The notes below the pieces were generated by a model. It saw only the letters and a list, made by a program, of their open reading frames with translations. It was not told the origin of the DNA and made no database searches. Below, piece after piece: positions 1 through 8,550 of a stretch of DNA of 64,000 nucleotides. The stretch is from Bifidobacterium pseudolongum subsp. pseudolongum DSM 20099 (GTDB taxonomy: Bacteria; Actinomycetota; Actinomycetes; Actinomycetales; Bifidobacteriaceae). Position 1 is the first letter of the stretch, and each line of letters starts with the position of its first letter. The position numbers and the translations under genes were made by a program. The stretch lies in assembly GCF_000771225.1 (NCBI RefSeq), contig NZ_JDTZ01000005.1, forward strand, positions 1-64,000. The letters are read 5' to 3'.

Positions 1-180
1 CGCCGATTTCCCGCACTTCCACGGTACCGCTCTGCGCTTAAGCTCCTATACCCACGCAACGCCATCCACTACGCGAACAATACAACCATTTGCATTGAGA
101 CAAAGCCCGTACGTACGCCCCGCGGAAAAAGCCCTGCCGGCAGCCCAGCCCAACCCAACCCTTCTTTGTAATACGACAAA

Positions 181-212
181 AGGGCCGCAACCATCCAAAC
201 GGTTGCGGCCCT
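181..212 (-). terminator. Intrinsic terminator of the formate-tetrahydrofolate ligase gene
   Basis: A perfect 12-bp stem (181-192 with 201-212) with an 8-nt loop. On the minus strand it is followed by CCCTTTTGT, a usable U-run. It lies 42 bp past the stop codon of the minus-strand gene. Nothing else is recognisable in 1-254. Confidence 0.8.
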
Positions 213-254
213 GCAGCCCAGCGGCTCCCCGCCACTACAGCGGCGCCACCGCGC

Positions 255-1772
255 TCACACGATCTTCGGCATCGGCGTGGTGAGCGACGTCGTCAGGTTC
301 ACATGCACGAGCCCCGCACCCGAATGCACGTCCACCTTCTTCAGCGTCACGGTGCGCTCGTCGGCCGGCGCGGTGTCGTCGTCGGTCATCGTGGCGGGCG
401 ACTTGACCGACACGAGCGCCAGATCGTCGAACGCGATGCCCGCGCTCTCACACAGCTCACGCGCCGCCTCGAGCGACTGCGCGAACCCGGCCTTCTCCAC
501 CACGCGCGCTTCCGGCACGCCGTACGCGTTCTCGCAGACCCAGCGCAGATTGTCGATCAGGCCCATGCCCTTGTGGCTCGCCGGTGTCTCGATTGGCTCG
601 CCATCCGTCACCGCGCCCACAAACTCGTCGAGCTGCGGCACGAGCACGTCGCCGCCGTCGCGGAACAGGTTGCCGACGATCGGCGCGCGGAACCCGAGCT
701 CGCTCGCCGTCTCGCGCAGCGCCGGCACCTGGTCGTCCTCGCCTTCCCACAGATTGATGAGCGGGAATGTGGGAATGTTGAGTTCCTCAAGTCGTTTCAC
801 GTGGAACGGATAGCGCCACTGCAGCGCCGGGTCGTCGCGCCACGTGGACGCACGCGTCACCACGACGGCCGCGCTCGGCCACTGCGCGCCGTACTCGCGG
901 CATGCGATGTCGAGCCACTTCTGCGCACCGGCGTCGGCGCCATACCCGGCCTCGACGATGACGACGTCGTGCTCCGCGCACGCCATCTCCACCGAGACAA
1001 GCGAGGGAATGCCGATCGAGACGTTCGCGAACGGACCGCCGTGCACATACACCGGCGAACCGTTGACGGTCTCGGTCTTGGCCGGTTTGACGGCGTCGCC
1101 AAGGATGTCGGTGATGCGCCACAGGTCGATGAATTCGCCGAACGTGACCGCCTTGCCGTCTTTCGTGCCGGCGATCATCTTCGCCACGCGCTCGGCGATC
1201 TCGTCCATCGACCGCGAGAGCACGACGATCTGCATGAGTTCGCACGTCGGCGTCAGCACGACCTTCTCGTGCACGTCGTTCTTGCCGGCGTCCACCACAA
1301 TCGAGCGCAGCGAGCGCGACGGCACTTCGGAGACGCGCGGCACGAGCACGTCGTCGAGCAGCCCATCGTCCACGGCTTTCTCCGCGAACGAAACAAGCAG
1401 GTTCTGCGCGGCTTCGATCGCACCCATCTCACCGCACAGGCCCCAGTCGATGAGCTCGGGGTGGGTCAGAGACGCGCTGCCACCGCCCGACGCGCCGCCC
1501 TTGGATCCGGCGGCGGTGATGCCCATGCTCGGCTGGCGCAGCACGGCGGCGGCGTCGATGCCGCGCGCGTTGAGTGCGTCGATGAGCGCGATGGTTGTGG
1601 TGGTCTTGCCTTCGCCGCGCGACGCCTTGAGCGGCGTGTCCGCGGTGACGAGCACGACCTTTCCGTGCTTGCGTGGAGCGTCAGGATGATTCTTGAGATA
1701 GTCCAAATAACCGAAGGCGTCGATTTTCTCTACCAGCCCGTAAGGCATGGTGAATTGCTCGATGAGCGTCAC
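255..1772 (-). CDS. fhs: Formate-tetrahydrofolate ligase
   Basis: ATP-dependent ligation of formate to tetrahydrofolate, giving 10-formyl-THF for purine and formyl-Met synthesis; cytoplasmic. The protein is 505 aa. The P-loop-like segment ASRGEGKTTTTIAL and the family block RQPSMGITAAGSKGGASGGG are clear, and the C-terminal part carries the usual AKTQ-less nucleotide domain with VEAGYGADAGAQK. The frame stays open to 1901, but the GTG at 1772 is preferred because AAAGGAA lies 7 nt before it and homology begins at TLIEQFTMPYG. The protein is somewhat shorter than the roughly 555-aa clostridial enzymes. It is a single-gene unit with its own terminator (181-212). The upstream region 1773-2041 has no recognisable riboswitch. 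Confidence 0.93.
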   Translation of the reverse strand: MTLIEQFTMPYGLVEKIDAFGYLDYLKNHPDAPRKHGKVVLVTADTPLKASRGEGKTTTTIALIDALNARGIDAAAVLRQPSMGITAAGSKGGASGGGSASLTHPELIDWGLCGEMGAIEAAQNLLVSFAEKAVDDGLLDDVLVPRVSEVPSRSLRSIVVDAGKNDVHEKVVLTPTCELMQIVVLSRSMDEIAERVAKMIAGTKDGKAVTFGEFIDLWRITDILGDAVKPAKTETVNGSPVYVHGGPFANVSIGIPSLVSVEMACAEHDVVIVEAGYGADAGAQKWLDIACREYGAQWPSAAVVVTRASTWRDDPALQWRYPFHVKRLEELNIPTFPLINLWEGEDDQVPALRETASELGFRAPIVGNLFRDGGDVLVPQLDEFVGAVTDGEPIETPASHKGMGLIDNLRWVCENAYGVPEARVVEKAGFAQSLEAARELCESAGIAFDDLALVSVKSPATMTDDDTAPADERTVTLKKVDVHSGAGLVHVNLTTSLTTPMPKIV

Positions 1773-1986
1773 TACACGTTCCTTTCCGCGGATGTTGTGC
1801 TGCCTTTTCAACATATCAGCACACCACGGCCGTGTATAGATGCGTGTCACTGTGCGAACAGTATCCAAGCACCCTCTGAGGCGACTGCCCATAGCTACCA
1901 ACTAGACACAGACAGCTATGCGATGGCACTGCGATGTACATTCATGGCTACGGTCAGCCACAACCGTACATATTCCTACGAAAAAC

Positions 1987-2021
1987 GGCTGTCCGTGGCT
2001 ACCAGCCAGCCACGGACAGCC
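1987..2021 (-). terminator. Intrinsic terminator of pepD
   Basis: A perfect 14-bp stem (1987-2000 with 2008-2021) and 7-nt loop. On the minus strand the stem is followed by GTTTTTCG. It lies 20 bp after the pepD stop codon. Confidence 0.85.
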
Positions 2022-2041
2022 GCCATACGGCATGGCAACCG

Positions 2042-3655
2042 TCAGTTGTCGGAACGGTTGTAGCCGTTGCGCATCTTCATGCTCACCGTGTAGAGCACGC
2101 TGTTGAGCAGTTCGTCGGTGTTCTCTTTGAGCTGCTGCGCCATCGTCTCATTCGCCGCCTCGAGCACATCGCGCACCTCGGGGTTGCGCACGGCGGCGAC
2201 GATGGCCTCCGGGGCCATCGGCTCGACGTCTTCGGAGATGTCGTCTGCCTCATACCGTTCCTCGAGCTGCGCGGCATCGAACACATCGGCGCCGCCGAGG
2301 CGGTCGACCTGTGCGTCCGCGGCGGCGACCATGCGGTTGCCGAGCGCGCCCATCTTCTGTTGGAACCGCTCGACCGCGGCGCTCGTCTCGGCGAAGCGCG
2401 CGTCGCACAACGCGGCGATGATGCGGTTTTCCCAATACATGTTCTCGGTCGTCACGCGCGTCGTGGTGTCGCGCAGATACGCGGGCGTGTCGTTCACATT
2501 CGGGAAGAACGGCACGAGCGCGTTGAAGGGGTTGGACGCGTAGGTGAGCCACTGCACGGCGCGGTTCGCCTGCGGGCGGTACGGGCGGAGCTGCATGACG
2601 GCTAGATGGTTCTGCCGGTTGATACCGATCGGACGGTACAGGTGCCGCGTCTCCTCGGTGCCGAGCGTGCCGTAGGGGTCGAACTCGGTGCCCTGGTAGT
2701 GGGAGCTAAGCACATATTTGATGTCTTCGATCGTGATCTTGCGTTCCGGTTGGCGCGCCCACGGAATGTCGTCGCTCGTCGGCTTGTGGTCGGCGTCCGG
2801 ACCGTCCCAGACCTCGTCGTACGGGTTGAGGCACCGCTGCATGTACCATGCGCGCGGCGTGTTGTACACATGGTCGGCGTCGGAATGCGAGCCGAAGGCC
2901 GACCGCGGGTCGAACGCGGACAGTCCTTCGACGGAAAGGTCGAGGTGGTTGTGTGCGATGAACTCGCGCAGGTCGGCGGAGCACATGCAGTCCTGCTGCT
3001 CGCCGAAGGCGTCGTCGAGGTCGAACTCGTCGATGCCCAGCTGGTTCGGCATCGTCACATAGCAGCCGTCCGGCACGCGCTTGGCAATCCAATGGTGGCC
3101 GCCGACCGATTCGAACCACCAGATCTCGCTCGCGTCACTGAACGCGACACCGTTGGATTCGTATGTGCCGTATTCCTCGAGCAGCGCGCCGAGGCGCTCC
3201 ACGCCTTCGCGCGCCGTCTTGATGTACGGCAGCACGACGGTCACGAAATCCTCTTCGCCCAGGCCGCCGGGCACGGCCGGCTCATAGCCGTCCTCGCCTT
3301 CCGTGCCCTTCGCCGCCACATATTCGACGAGCGGATCGGCGCCGAGCACGCGCTCGTTCGTGGTGATCGTCTCGGTCGCGCTCATCGCGACGTTCGCTTC
3401 ATTGACGCCGGCCTCGCCCCATTCGCCGATGTGCAGGTCCGCGTTCGGCACCGCCGTGTATTGCAGTGGATTGTCCGGCAACGCCACCGTCAGATGGCTC
3501 TGCACGGTCGTGTAGGTGCGCGGCTGGTCGGCCGGCTTGACCACGACGAAGCGCTTCGGGTCGAACTCCCCGAAGCAGGAATCCTCATTGCGCGCGATGA
3601 TCGTCGATCCGTCGTAGCTGGCGTCCCTGCCAACCAGAATCGTTGTGCAGCTCAT
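2042..3655 (-). CDS. pepD: C69-family dipeptidase
   Basis: Cytoplasmic peptidase of family C69 (PepD/secernin type), an Ntn hydrolase that cleaves dipeptides. The 537-aa protein begins MSCTTILVGRDAS. Cys3 is the expected nucleophile once the first residues are removed, and ARNED follows at about residue 21, as in other PepD proteins. The length is typical for lactobacilli and bifidobacteria. An RBS-like GAGGAG lies just before the ATG. Monocistronic, with a strong terminator at 1987-2021. It should serve amino-acid supply in an organism living on peptides. Confidence 0.93.
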   Translation of the reverse strand: MSCTTILVGRDASYDGSTIIARNEDSCFGEFDPKRFVVVKPADQPRTYTTVQSHLTVALPDNPLQYTAVPNADLHIGEWGEAGVNEANVAMSATETITTNERVLGADPLVEYVAAKGTEGEDGYEPAVPGGLGEEDFVTVVLPYIKTAREGVERLGALLEEYGTYESNGVAFSDASEIWWFESVGGHHWIAKRVPDGCYVTMPNQLGIDEFDLDDAFGEQQDCMCSADLREFIAHNHLDLSVEGLSAFDPRSAFGSHSDADHVYNTPRAWYMQRCLNPYDEVWDGPDADHKPTSDDIPWARQPERKITIEDIKYVLSSHYQGTEFDPYGTLGTEETRHLYRPIGINRQNHLAVMQLRPYRPQANRAVQWLTYASNPFNALVPFFPNVNDTPAYLRDTTTRVTTENMYWENRIIAALCDARFAETSAAVERFQQKMGALGNRMVAAADAQVDRLGGADVFDAAQLEERYEADDISEDVEPMAPEAIVAAVRNPEVRDVLEAANETMAQQLKENTDELLNSVLYTVSMKMRNGYNRSDN

Positions 3656-3841
3656 TGATGCTCCTCATAGGTATAGCGGTCGCACCCCGGGCGGGGCGCA
3701 GTATACGCAGACACCTTAGAGCATTCCGTACGGATACGCCCAGAGCAAGCCATCATGCGGGATGATGGCCTTGGCGCCACAGCACAGCACCGTCATGGCA
3801 TCATCCCGCAAGAGCGCACACGGATCCGTGCGCCAGTGCCG

Positions 3842-4396
3842 TCAGGCTTTGCCTACGAGCATCACACCGCCGGCGTCGCACACGGACTTGCCGCGTTCGA
3901 GCCCGTGCAGCAGCTCGTTGAGCCAGAAGCCCTGTTCGAGTCCTTCGACCGGCTCGCTCGTGCCCCACACCTGCAGCGCGTACTGATGGTCCTTGTCCGG
4001 CGGCTGCGGCCCGTTGTAGCGTTCGATGAGCGCCGGGTCGGAGCTGCGGCCCAGGAACGGCGAGGCGGAGGAATTGCGGCCCTGCAGCGCCTCGGGGATC
4101 ATCGCGGGCAGCGAGCGCGAGAAATCAGCCGGAATCGACAACGCGTGCGCGTCGCTCGGGTCGAACATGATCGCCTCAACCGGCAGGTTCGCCACGGTCC
4201 AGTGGATCCATTCGAACCCGCATACGGGGATGGAATCCGGATCGCTGAACTCCCAGTGCAGGTACTTCGCACGCGGGTTGAGTTGGTCGATGTAGAAGGG
4301 GAACGATACGCACGGCACGGAGTCGACGCGTGCGTCTTCAGGCGCGTCTTTTGCGTATGCGCTGGGGATGATGGAAAAATCTGCGGTGATCAGCAT
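3842..4396 (-). CDS. YbhB/YbcL family Raf-kinase-inhibitor-like protein (PEBP)
   Basis: Member of the phosphatidylethanolamine-binding protein family; the bacterial members have no firmly known role. The 184-aa protein shows the family segments SPQL-like YIDQLNPRAKYLHWEFSDPD, HWTVANLPVEA and YNGPQPPDKDHQYALQVW (the GPxPPxGxHxY motif). No signal peptide, so probably cytoplasmic. The frame is open upstream to 4582, but that part lies inside ptsI; the ATG at 4396 starts at the family N-terminus MLITADFSI. It follows ptsI by 79 bp on the same strand and may be cotranscribed. The 186-bp gap to pepD has an 8-bp hairpin at 3749-3769 and a 12-bp palindrome at 3819-3830, but no U-tract. Confidence 0.85.
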   Translation of the reverse strand: MLITADFSIIPSAYAKDAPEDARVDSVPCVSFPFYIDQLNPRAKYLHWEFSDPDSIPVCGFEWIHWTVANLPVEAIMFDPSDAHALSIPADFSRSLPAMIPEALQGRNSSASPFLGRSSDPALIERYNGPQPPDKDHQYALQVWGTSEPVEGLEQGFWLNELLHGLERGKSVCDAGGVMLVGKA

Positions 4397-4475
4397 GTTC
4401 CCAGTATGGCGTATGGGCTGGCCACCCGGGGGCGCACCGGCGTTTCCAGCGCGCCCCATGGGCGTGTCAGCGGCG

Positions 4476-6143
4476 TCATTCGCCCAGTTCGCACCACTGT
4501 GGCGGATTGTAGAAATCGCCGTTGAGCGCCTTCTCGGCGATCTGCTGCGCCTCTTCGAGCGTGTGCTGCGCGAGTTCCGCACGCACGTCGTCGAGGGCGA
4601 CCGGGGTCATCGACAGCGAGTTGACACCGAGGCCCGCGAGCACGACGGCCAAATCCGGGTCGGCCGCTGCCTCGCCGCACACGCCGACCGGCATGCCATT
4701 CTTGTTGCCGGCTTCGCAGATCATCTTGATGACGCGCAGCACGGCCGGGTGCCATGCGGTCTGGTAGTTCGAGACGGAGCCGAGCGTGCGGTCCGCGGCG
4801 AGCGTGTACTGCGTCAGGTCGTTCGTGCCGATCGAGACAAAGTCGGTGACCTGCGAGACCTTGTCCGCCATCACGGCGATCGACGGCACTTCGGCCATCG
4901 AACCCACGAACTTCAGGCCGAAGCTCTTGCCGAGCTTCGTGAAGTATTCGGCTTCCCACTCGTCGGCCACCATCGGCGCCATGACCCACAGGTCGGCGTC
5001 GGTCTGCGCGTCGGCTTCGGCGAGCGCCTTGAGCTGGCCTTCGAGCACGGCCTTGTGCTGTGCGAGCGTGCGCAGGCCGCGCAGGCCGAGCGCCGGGTTC
5101 GGCTCGTCTTCGGGCGTCAGGAACGGCAACGGCTTGTCGGCGCCGGCGTCGAGCAAGCGGATCACGACTTTCTTGCCGGGGAATTGCGCGAGCAGTTCGG
5201 CGTAGGCCTTCGTCTGCTCTTCCACCGTCGGCGGCTCTTCGTTGCCGATGAACAGGAACTCGGTGCGGAACAGACCGACGCCTTCCGCGCCGTATTCGAG
5301 CGCGGTCTTGGCGTCCGACGGCTTGCCGACATTCGCGAGCAGCGGAATGCGGTGGCCGTCCTTGAGCTGTCCGGGCTGGCCGCGCAGTTCCTTGGCCTTG
5401 TCGGCGCGCAGCTTCGCGTCGTGTGCGGCGGCGAGCTGCTCGTCGGTCGGGTCGGTCGTCACTTCGCTCTTGGCGGCGTTGACGATCACGGTCTCGCCGT
5501 CGGCCAGGTCCACGGCTTCGGTGGCCGAGACGACGGCCACGATGCCGCGCGCACGGCACAGGATGGCCGTGTGCGAGGTGGGGCCGCCTTCCGACGTGAC
5601 GATCGCGAGCGTCTTGTCCAGATCGAGGCTCGCGGTGTCTGCGGGCGAAAGGTCCTTGGCCACGAGCACGAACGGCGTCTCGCTCTGCGGCACGCCGGGG
5701 GCCGGGCGCCCCATGAGCTCGGCGATCACGCGCTGGCCCACGTCGTGCAGGTCGGCGGCGCGTTCACCCTGATAGCCGCCGATCTGGCGGAACATCTCCT
5801 CGACCTGGCCGAAGCCATCGAGCACGGCGCGTTCGCCGGTCTTGCCTTCGTCGACCATTTTTGCGATGTTCGCGGCGAGCGCAGGATCGGAGGCGAACAT
5901 GGCCACGGCCTGCAGGATCTCGGCGGCCTGCTTGGTGCCTTCATCGCCGTTCGCGGCTTCCTGCGCGCGACGGTTGAGGTCGGCGTTCACCGCGGCCAGC
6001 GCCTTGGTGACGCGCGCGTTCTCCGCTTCGGCGCTCACCGACGCGGCGCGCGGCTCGTCCTTCGGCTCCGGCAGCGGCTCAGCCATACGAAGCACCGGGC
6101 CCACGGCCACACCACGGCCAATGCCCACACCTTTGATAATCAT
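4476..6143 (-). CDS. ptsI: Phosphoenolpyruvate-protein phosphotransferase (PTS enzyme I)
   Basis: First enzyme of the sugar phosphotransferase system; takes phosphate from PEP and passes it to HPr. 555 aa, close to the usual 570-575. The phosphohistidine is His191 in GGPTSHTAI. The C-terminal PEP-binding TIM barrel is recognisable from GVGLFRTEFLF, IRLLDAGADKPL, SIGTNDLTQY and GVCGEAAADP (Cys general acid). RBS AAGGAG lies before the ATG. ptsH is divergent, 256 bp away, rather than in the common ptsHI operon. Confidence 0.95.
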   Translation of the reverse strand: MIIKGVGIGRGVAVGPVLRMAEPLPEPKDEPRAASVSAEAENARVTKALAAVNADLNRRAQEAANGDEGTKQAAEILQAVAMFASDPALAANIAKMVDEGKTGERAVLDGFGQVEEMFRQIGGYQGERAADLHDVGQRVIAELMGRPAPGVPQSETPFVLVAKDLSPADTASLDLDKTLAIVTSEGGPTSHTAILCRARGIVAVVSATEAVDLADGETVIVNAAKSEVTTDPTDEQLAAAHDAKLRADKAKELRGQPGQLKDGHRIPLLANVGKPSDAKTALEYGAEGVGLFRTEFLFIGNEEPPTVEEQTKAYAELLAQFPGKKVVIRLLDAGADKPLPFLTPEDEPNPALGLRGLRTLAQHKAVLEGQLKALAEADAQTDADLWVMAPMVADEWEAEYFTKLGKSFGLKFVGSMAEVPSIAVMADKVSQVTDFVSIGTNDLTQYTLAADRTLGSVSNYQTAWHPAVLRVIKMICEAGNKNGMPVGVCGEAAADPDLAVVLAGLGVNSLSMTPVALDDVRAELAQHTLEEAQQIAEKALNGDFYNPPQWCELGE

Positions 6144-6399
6144 TTAGGGACTCCTTCCATCCCACCCATTCCCCTACGCGCGTCGCACATACTGGGGCCC
6201 CACGCACGCCAGCGCGCGGCCCCGGCGCGACGGCACGGGAATCCAGTGAATCGATCGTCAGCAATTCTACTCGCGCGCAGCCGTGTGGGGCCGTTTTCCG
6301 GTCTCAGCTAATAGCGCGTCCTTCAAGGTGGGCATGGTAACGTGTGCACTGTCTGCGGTATATCCGCTGCATGTTTTTGCTTATCAGAAGGAGCACACT
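6144..6399. promoter_or_regulatory. Divergent ptsI-ptsH intergenic region
   Basis: This 256-bp region must hold the promoters of ptsI (minus) and ptsH (plus). It has a GC-rich segment with short dyads around 6190-6225 (GGGGCCCCA and its partner). I see no clear operator and no sequence with a convincing -35/-10 pair. Confidence 0.4.
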
Positions 6400-6663
6400 A
6401 TGGCAACCGCTACTCGTAGCACCGTGATCAACGATCCCGTGGGCATCCACGCCCGTCCGGCCGCGCAGTTCGCGCAGGCCGCCGGCGCGAGCGGCTGCAC
6501 CGTGACCATCGCCAAGGGCGACGGCGCACCGGTGCAGGCCGATTCGATCCTCTCGGTGATGGGTCTGGGCGTCAAGCAGGGCGACACGGTGGAGATCACC
6601 GTGGAAGGCGACAATGCCGAAGCCGTGGCCGACGAGCTCATCAACACGCTGCTCGCTGTCTGA
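6400..6663 (+). CDS. ptsH: Phosphocarrier protein HPr
   Basis: The small PTS phosphocarrier between enzyme I and the sugar-specific EII complexes. The 87-aa length is typical. The catalytic His17 sits in VGIHARPAAQFA, and the regulatory-serine region is ADSILSVMGLGV. The ATG at 6400 is chosen because AGAAGGAG precedes it with 6-nt spacing; the frame stays open further upstream to 6283, but that part has no RBS or homology. A composite hairpin follows the stop codon. Confidence 0.95.
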   Translation: MATATRSTVINDPVGIHARPAAQFAQAAGASGCTVTIAKGDGAPVQADSILSVMGLGVKQGDTVEITVEGDNAEAVADELINTLLAV

Positions 6664-6687
6664 TTCGCGGTACACACCGCCTACACC

Positions 6688-6725
6688 AAGGCCCGCGATG
6701 CGCACTGGCGCACCGTGGGCCTCTT
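6688..6725 (+). terminator. Probable terminator after ptsH
   Basis: Composite hairpin: outer arms AAGGCCC (6688-6694) and GGGCCT (6717-6722), inner stem TGCGC/GCGCA (6699-6703 with 6708-6712), followed by CTCTTCGT. It lies between convergent ptsH and holB. Confidence 0.5.
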
Positions 6726-6749
6726 CGTATGCGCCTTTATGCGCGCCGG

Positions 6750-7904
6750 TCACTGCGGCAACAGCTCGCAGAACAGGGCTTCGAACACCAACTGCGGGTT
6801 GACGTTGCCGATCAGACGGCGGCGCGCCACGGCGATGCGGTCGAGCCGTTCGATCACCTGTTCGCGGCGCAACGCGACCGACAGGTCCACGATCGCCTTG
6901 CGGTTCTCCACGTTCACGAGCCCCACCGACCCTTCGGCGTCGTTCTGCAGCACCGCCACATCGCGGTAGACGCTCGCCACCGAGTTGAGCGCGCGGTCGA
7001 GCACGTCGCGTTGGCGGCGCGTGGCCTGCCGTTTGAGCTCGTCTTTCTTCGTGATCGCGTTGTACATGCCGCGCAGGCCCGGCGGCACACGGTCGTCCTC
7101 CCCCAGCCCGTTGATGCGCCGGAACTCCTGCTGCGCGCGCTCGGCCTGCCGGTCCACGTCCGCCTGCGCCTGCGCCTTCGCGCTCGCGATGAGCGTGTCG
7201 GCGAGCAGCACCGCCTGCGAGGCGCGCGCCAGGCCGAGCACACCCACCACGAGTTCGTCACGGTCGGCGAGCACCTGTGAATCGCGCGCATAGAGCGCGG
7301 CGATGCCGATATGCCCTTCGGCGAGGCGCGCCACACGCGCCGCCGTGGCCCGGTCCGCGCCGCAGCTGTGTTCCAGATACGCGGCCACATCCGCGTCGTC
7401 GGGCACGCCCAGATTGACGATTCGTGTGCGTGAGCGAATCGTGGGCAGCACGTCTTGCGCGCTCGGCGCACACAACAGCCAGATGGTGCGTGGGCTCGGC
7501 TCTTCGATCTCTTTGAGCAGCACGTTCGTGGTGCGCTCGAGCATGCGGTCCACGTCTTCGATGATGATGATGCGCCACGGCGCCGTGCTCGGCGTCTGCT
7601 CAGCTGTGCCGATGAGGCTGCGCACGTCGTCGATACCGATCGTCACTTTGTCGGTCGTGAGCGTCGTCACGTCGGGGTGTGTGCCGGCGAGCACCTGCTT
7701 GGTCACGCGCGTTGGCGTTTCGGAAAGCCCATGGTCGGGGCTTTCGAGCGCCGCGGCGAACGCGCGCGCCACATGCGACCGGCCCGACCCGGGCGGCCCG
7801 CAGATGAGCCACGACTGCGCCAGCGCGCTCCCGTCGCCGCTGCTGACGGCGCGCAGCTGCTCCACCACGCGCGGCTGGCCCACAATGGAATCCCATACAC
7901 TCAT
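6750..7904 (-). CDS. holB: DNA polymerase III subunit delta'
   Basis: Clamp-loader subunit that, with delta and tau/gamma, loads the beta clamp. 384 aa. The AAA+ fold is seen in GPPGSGRSHVARAFA (the P-loop lysine is replaced by Arg, normal for the non-ATPase delta' subunit), IIEDVDRMLERTTNVLLKEIEEP and the sensor-like TIRSRTR. It starts 6 nt after the tmk stop codon, so it is the last gene of topA-tmk-holB. Confidence 0.88.
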   Translation of the reverse strand: MSVWDSIVGQPRVVEQLRAVSSGDGSALAQSWLICGPPGSGRSHVARAFAAALESPDHGLSETPTRVTKQVLAGTHPDVTTLTTDKVTIGIDDVRSLIGTAEQTPSTAPWRIIIIEDVDRMLERTTNVLLKEIEEPSPRTIWLLCAPSAQDVLPTIRSRTRIVNLGVPDDADVAAYLEHSCGADRATAARVARLAEGHIGIAALYARDSQVLADRDELVVGVLGLARASQAVLLADTLIASAKAQAQADVDRQAERAQQEFRRINGLGEDDRVPPGLRGMYNAITKKDELKRQATRRQRDVLDRALNSVASVYRDVAVLQNDAEGSVGLVNVENRKAIVDLSVALRREQVIERLDRIAVARRRLIGNVNPQLVFEALFCELLPQ

Positions 7905-7910
7905 ACGGAT

Positions 7911-8546
7911 TCACCCAACCAGATTCGCACTGTCTTGGCAAATCACTTCGGCGATGCGCCCAATCGGCTCGCGCGCGTCCAACACAAGGAACCGCTCCGG
8001 TTCGCGCTCGGCGAGACGCAGGAACGCGGCGCGCGTGCGGCGGGCGAACTCGGCGCCGGCCGATTCCATGCGGTCCTGCTCGTGTTCGAGCCGGCCGAGC
8101 GATACGGCCGGGTCGATGTCGAGCAGATAGGTGCGCGCCGGCAGCAGCCCGTCTGTGGCCCACATGCTCAACGCGCGCACGTCGTCGGCGGTCAATTCGC
8201 GGCCGCCCGACTGGTAGGCAAGCGACGAATCGAGGTACCGGTCGGTGATCACGATCGCGCCGCGGTCGAGCGCGGGGCGCACGACCTGCGCCACATGCTG
8301 CGCGCGGTCCGCGGCGAACAGCAGCGCCTCGGCGCGCGGCGCGATCGGCTCCGCACCGTGCAGCAGCAGCCGGCGGATCCGCGTGCCGAGCTCGGTGCCG
8401 CCCGGTTCGCGCGTGACGACGACTTCACGCCCGCGCGCACGCCAGAACCCGGCGAGACGCTCGACCTGCGTGGTCTTGCCGGCGCCGTCGACGCCTTCGA
8501 ACGAGATGAACAGTCCGCGTGGGGTCTGTGTGGCCATGGCGACCAT
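7911..8546 (-). CDS. tmk: Thymidylate kinase
   Basis: Phosphorylates dTMP to dTDP. The 211-aa protein shows [12 protein letters not shown] (P-loop), [10 protein letters not shown] (DRX-like region), [11 protein letters not shown] and [15 protein letters not shown] at 8546 is only 4 nt after the topA stop, preceded by GAGGGC, which suggests translational coupling; an internal ATG at 8537 (MATQTPRG) is an alternative. The tmk-holB order is common in Gram-positive bacteria. Confidence 0.93.
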   Translation of the reverse strand: MVAMATQTPRGLFISFEGVDGAGKTTQVERLAGFWRARGREVVVTREPGGTELGTRIRRLLLHGAEPIAPRAEALLFAADRAQHVAQVVRPALDRGAIVITDRYLDSSLAYQSGGRELTADDVRALSMWATDGLLPARTYLLDIDPAVSLGRLEHEQDRMESAGAEFARRTRAAFLRLAEREPERFLVLDAREPIGRIAEVICQDSANLVG

Positions 8547-8550
8547 GCCC

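Noticed and set aside
1773-2041. A tetrahydrofolate riboswitch before fhs
   Set aside because: I could not find the conserved core or fold in this leader.
303-2063. Long open frame (about 586 codons) on the plus strand opposite fhs
   Set aside because: It runs antisense to a well-supported gene, is rich in Arg/His/Ala/Val as expected of GC-rich shadow frames, and has no RBS or family motif.
3100-3125. tRNA T-arm-like GATTCGAACC
   Set aside because: It lies inside pepD coding sequence and has no surrounding cloverleaf.
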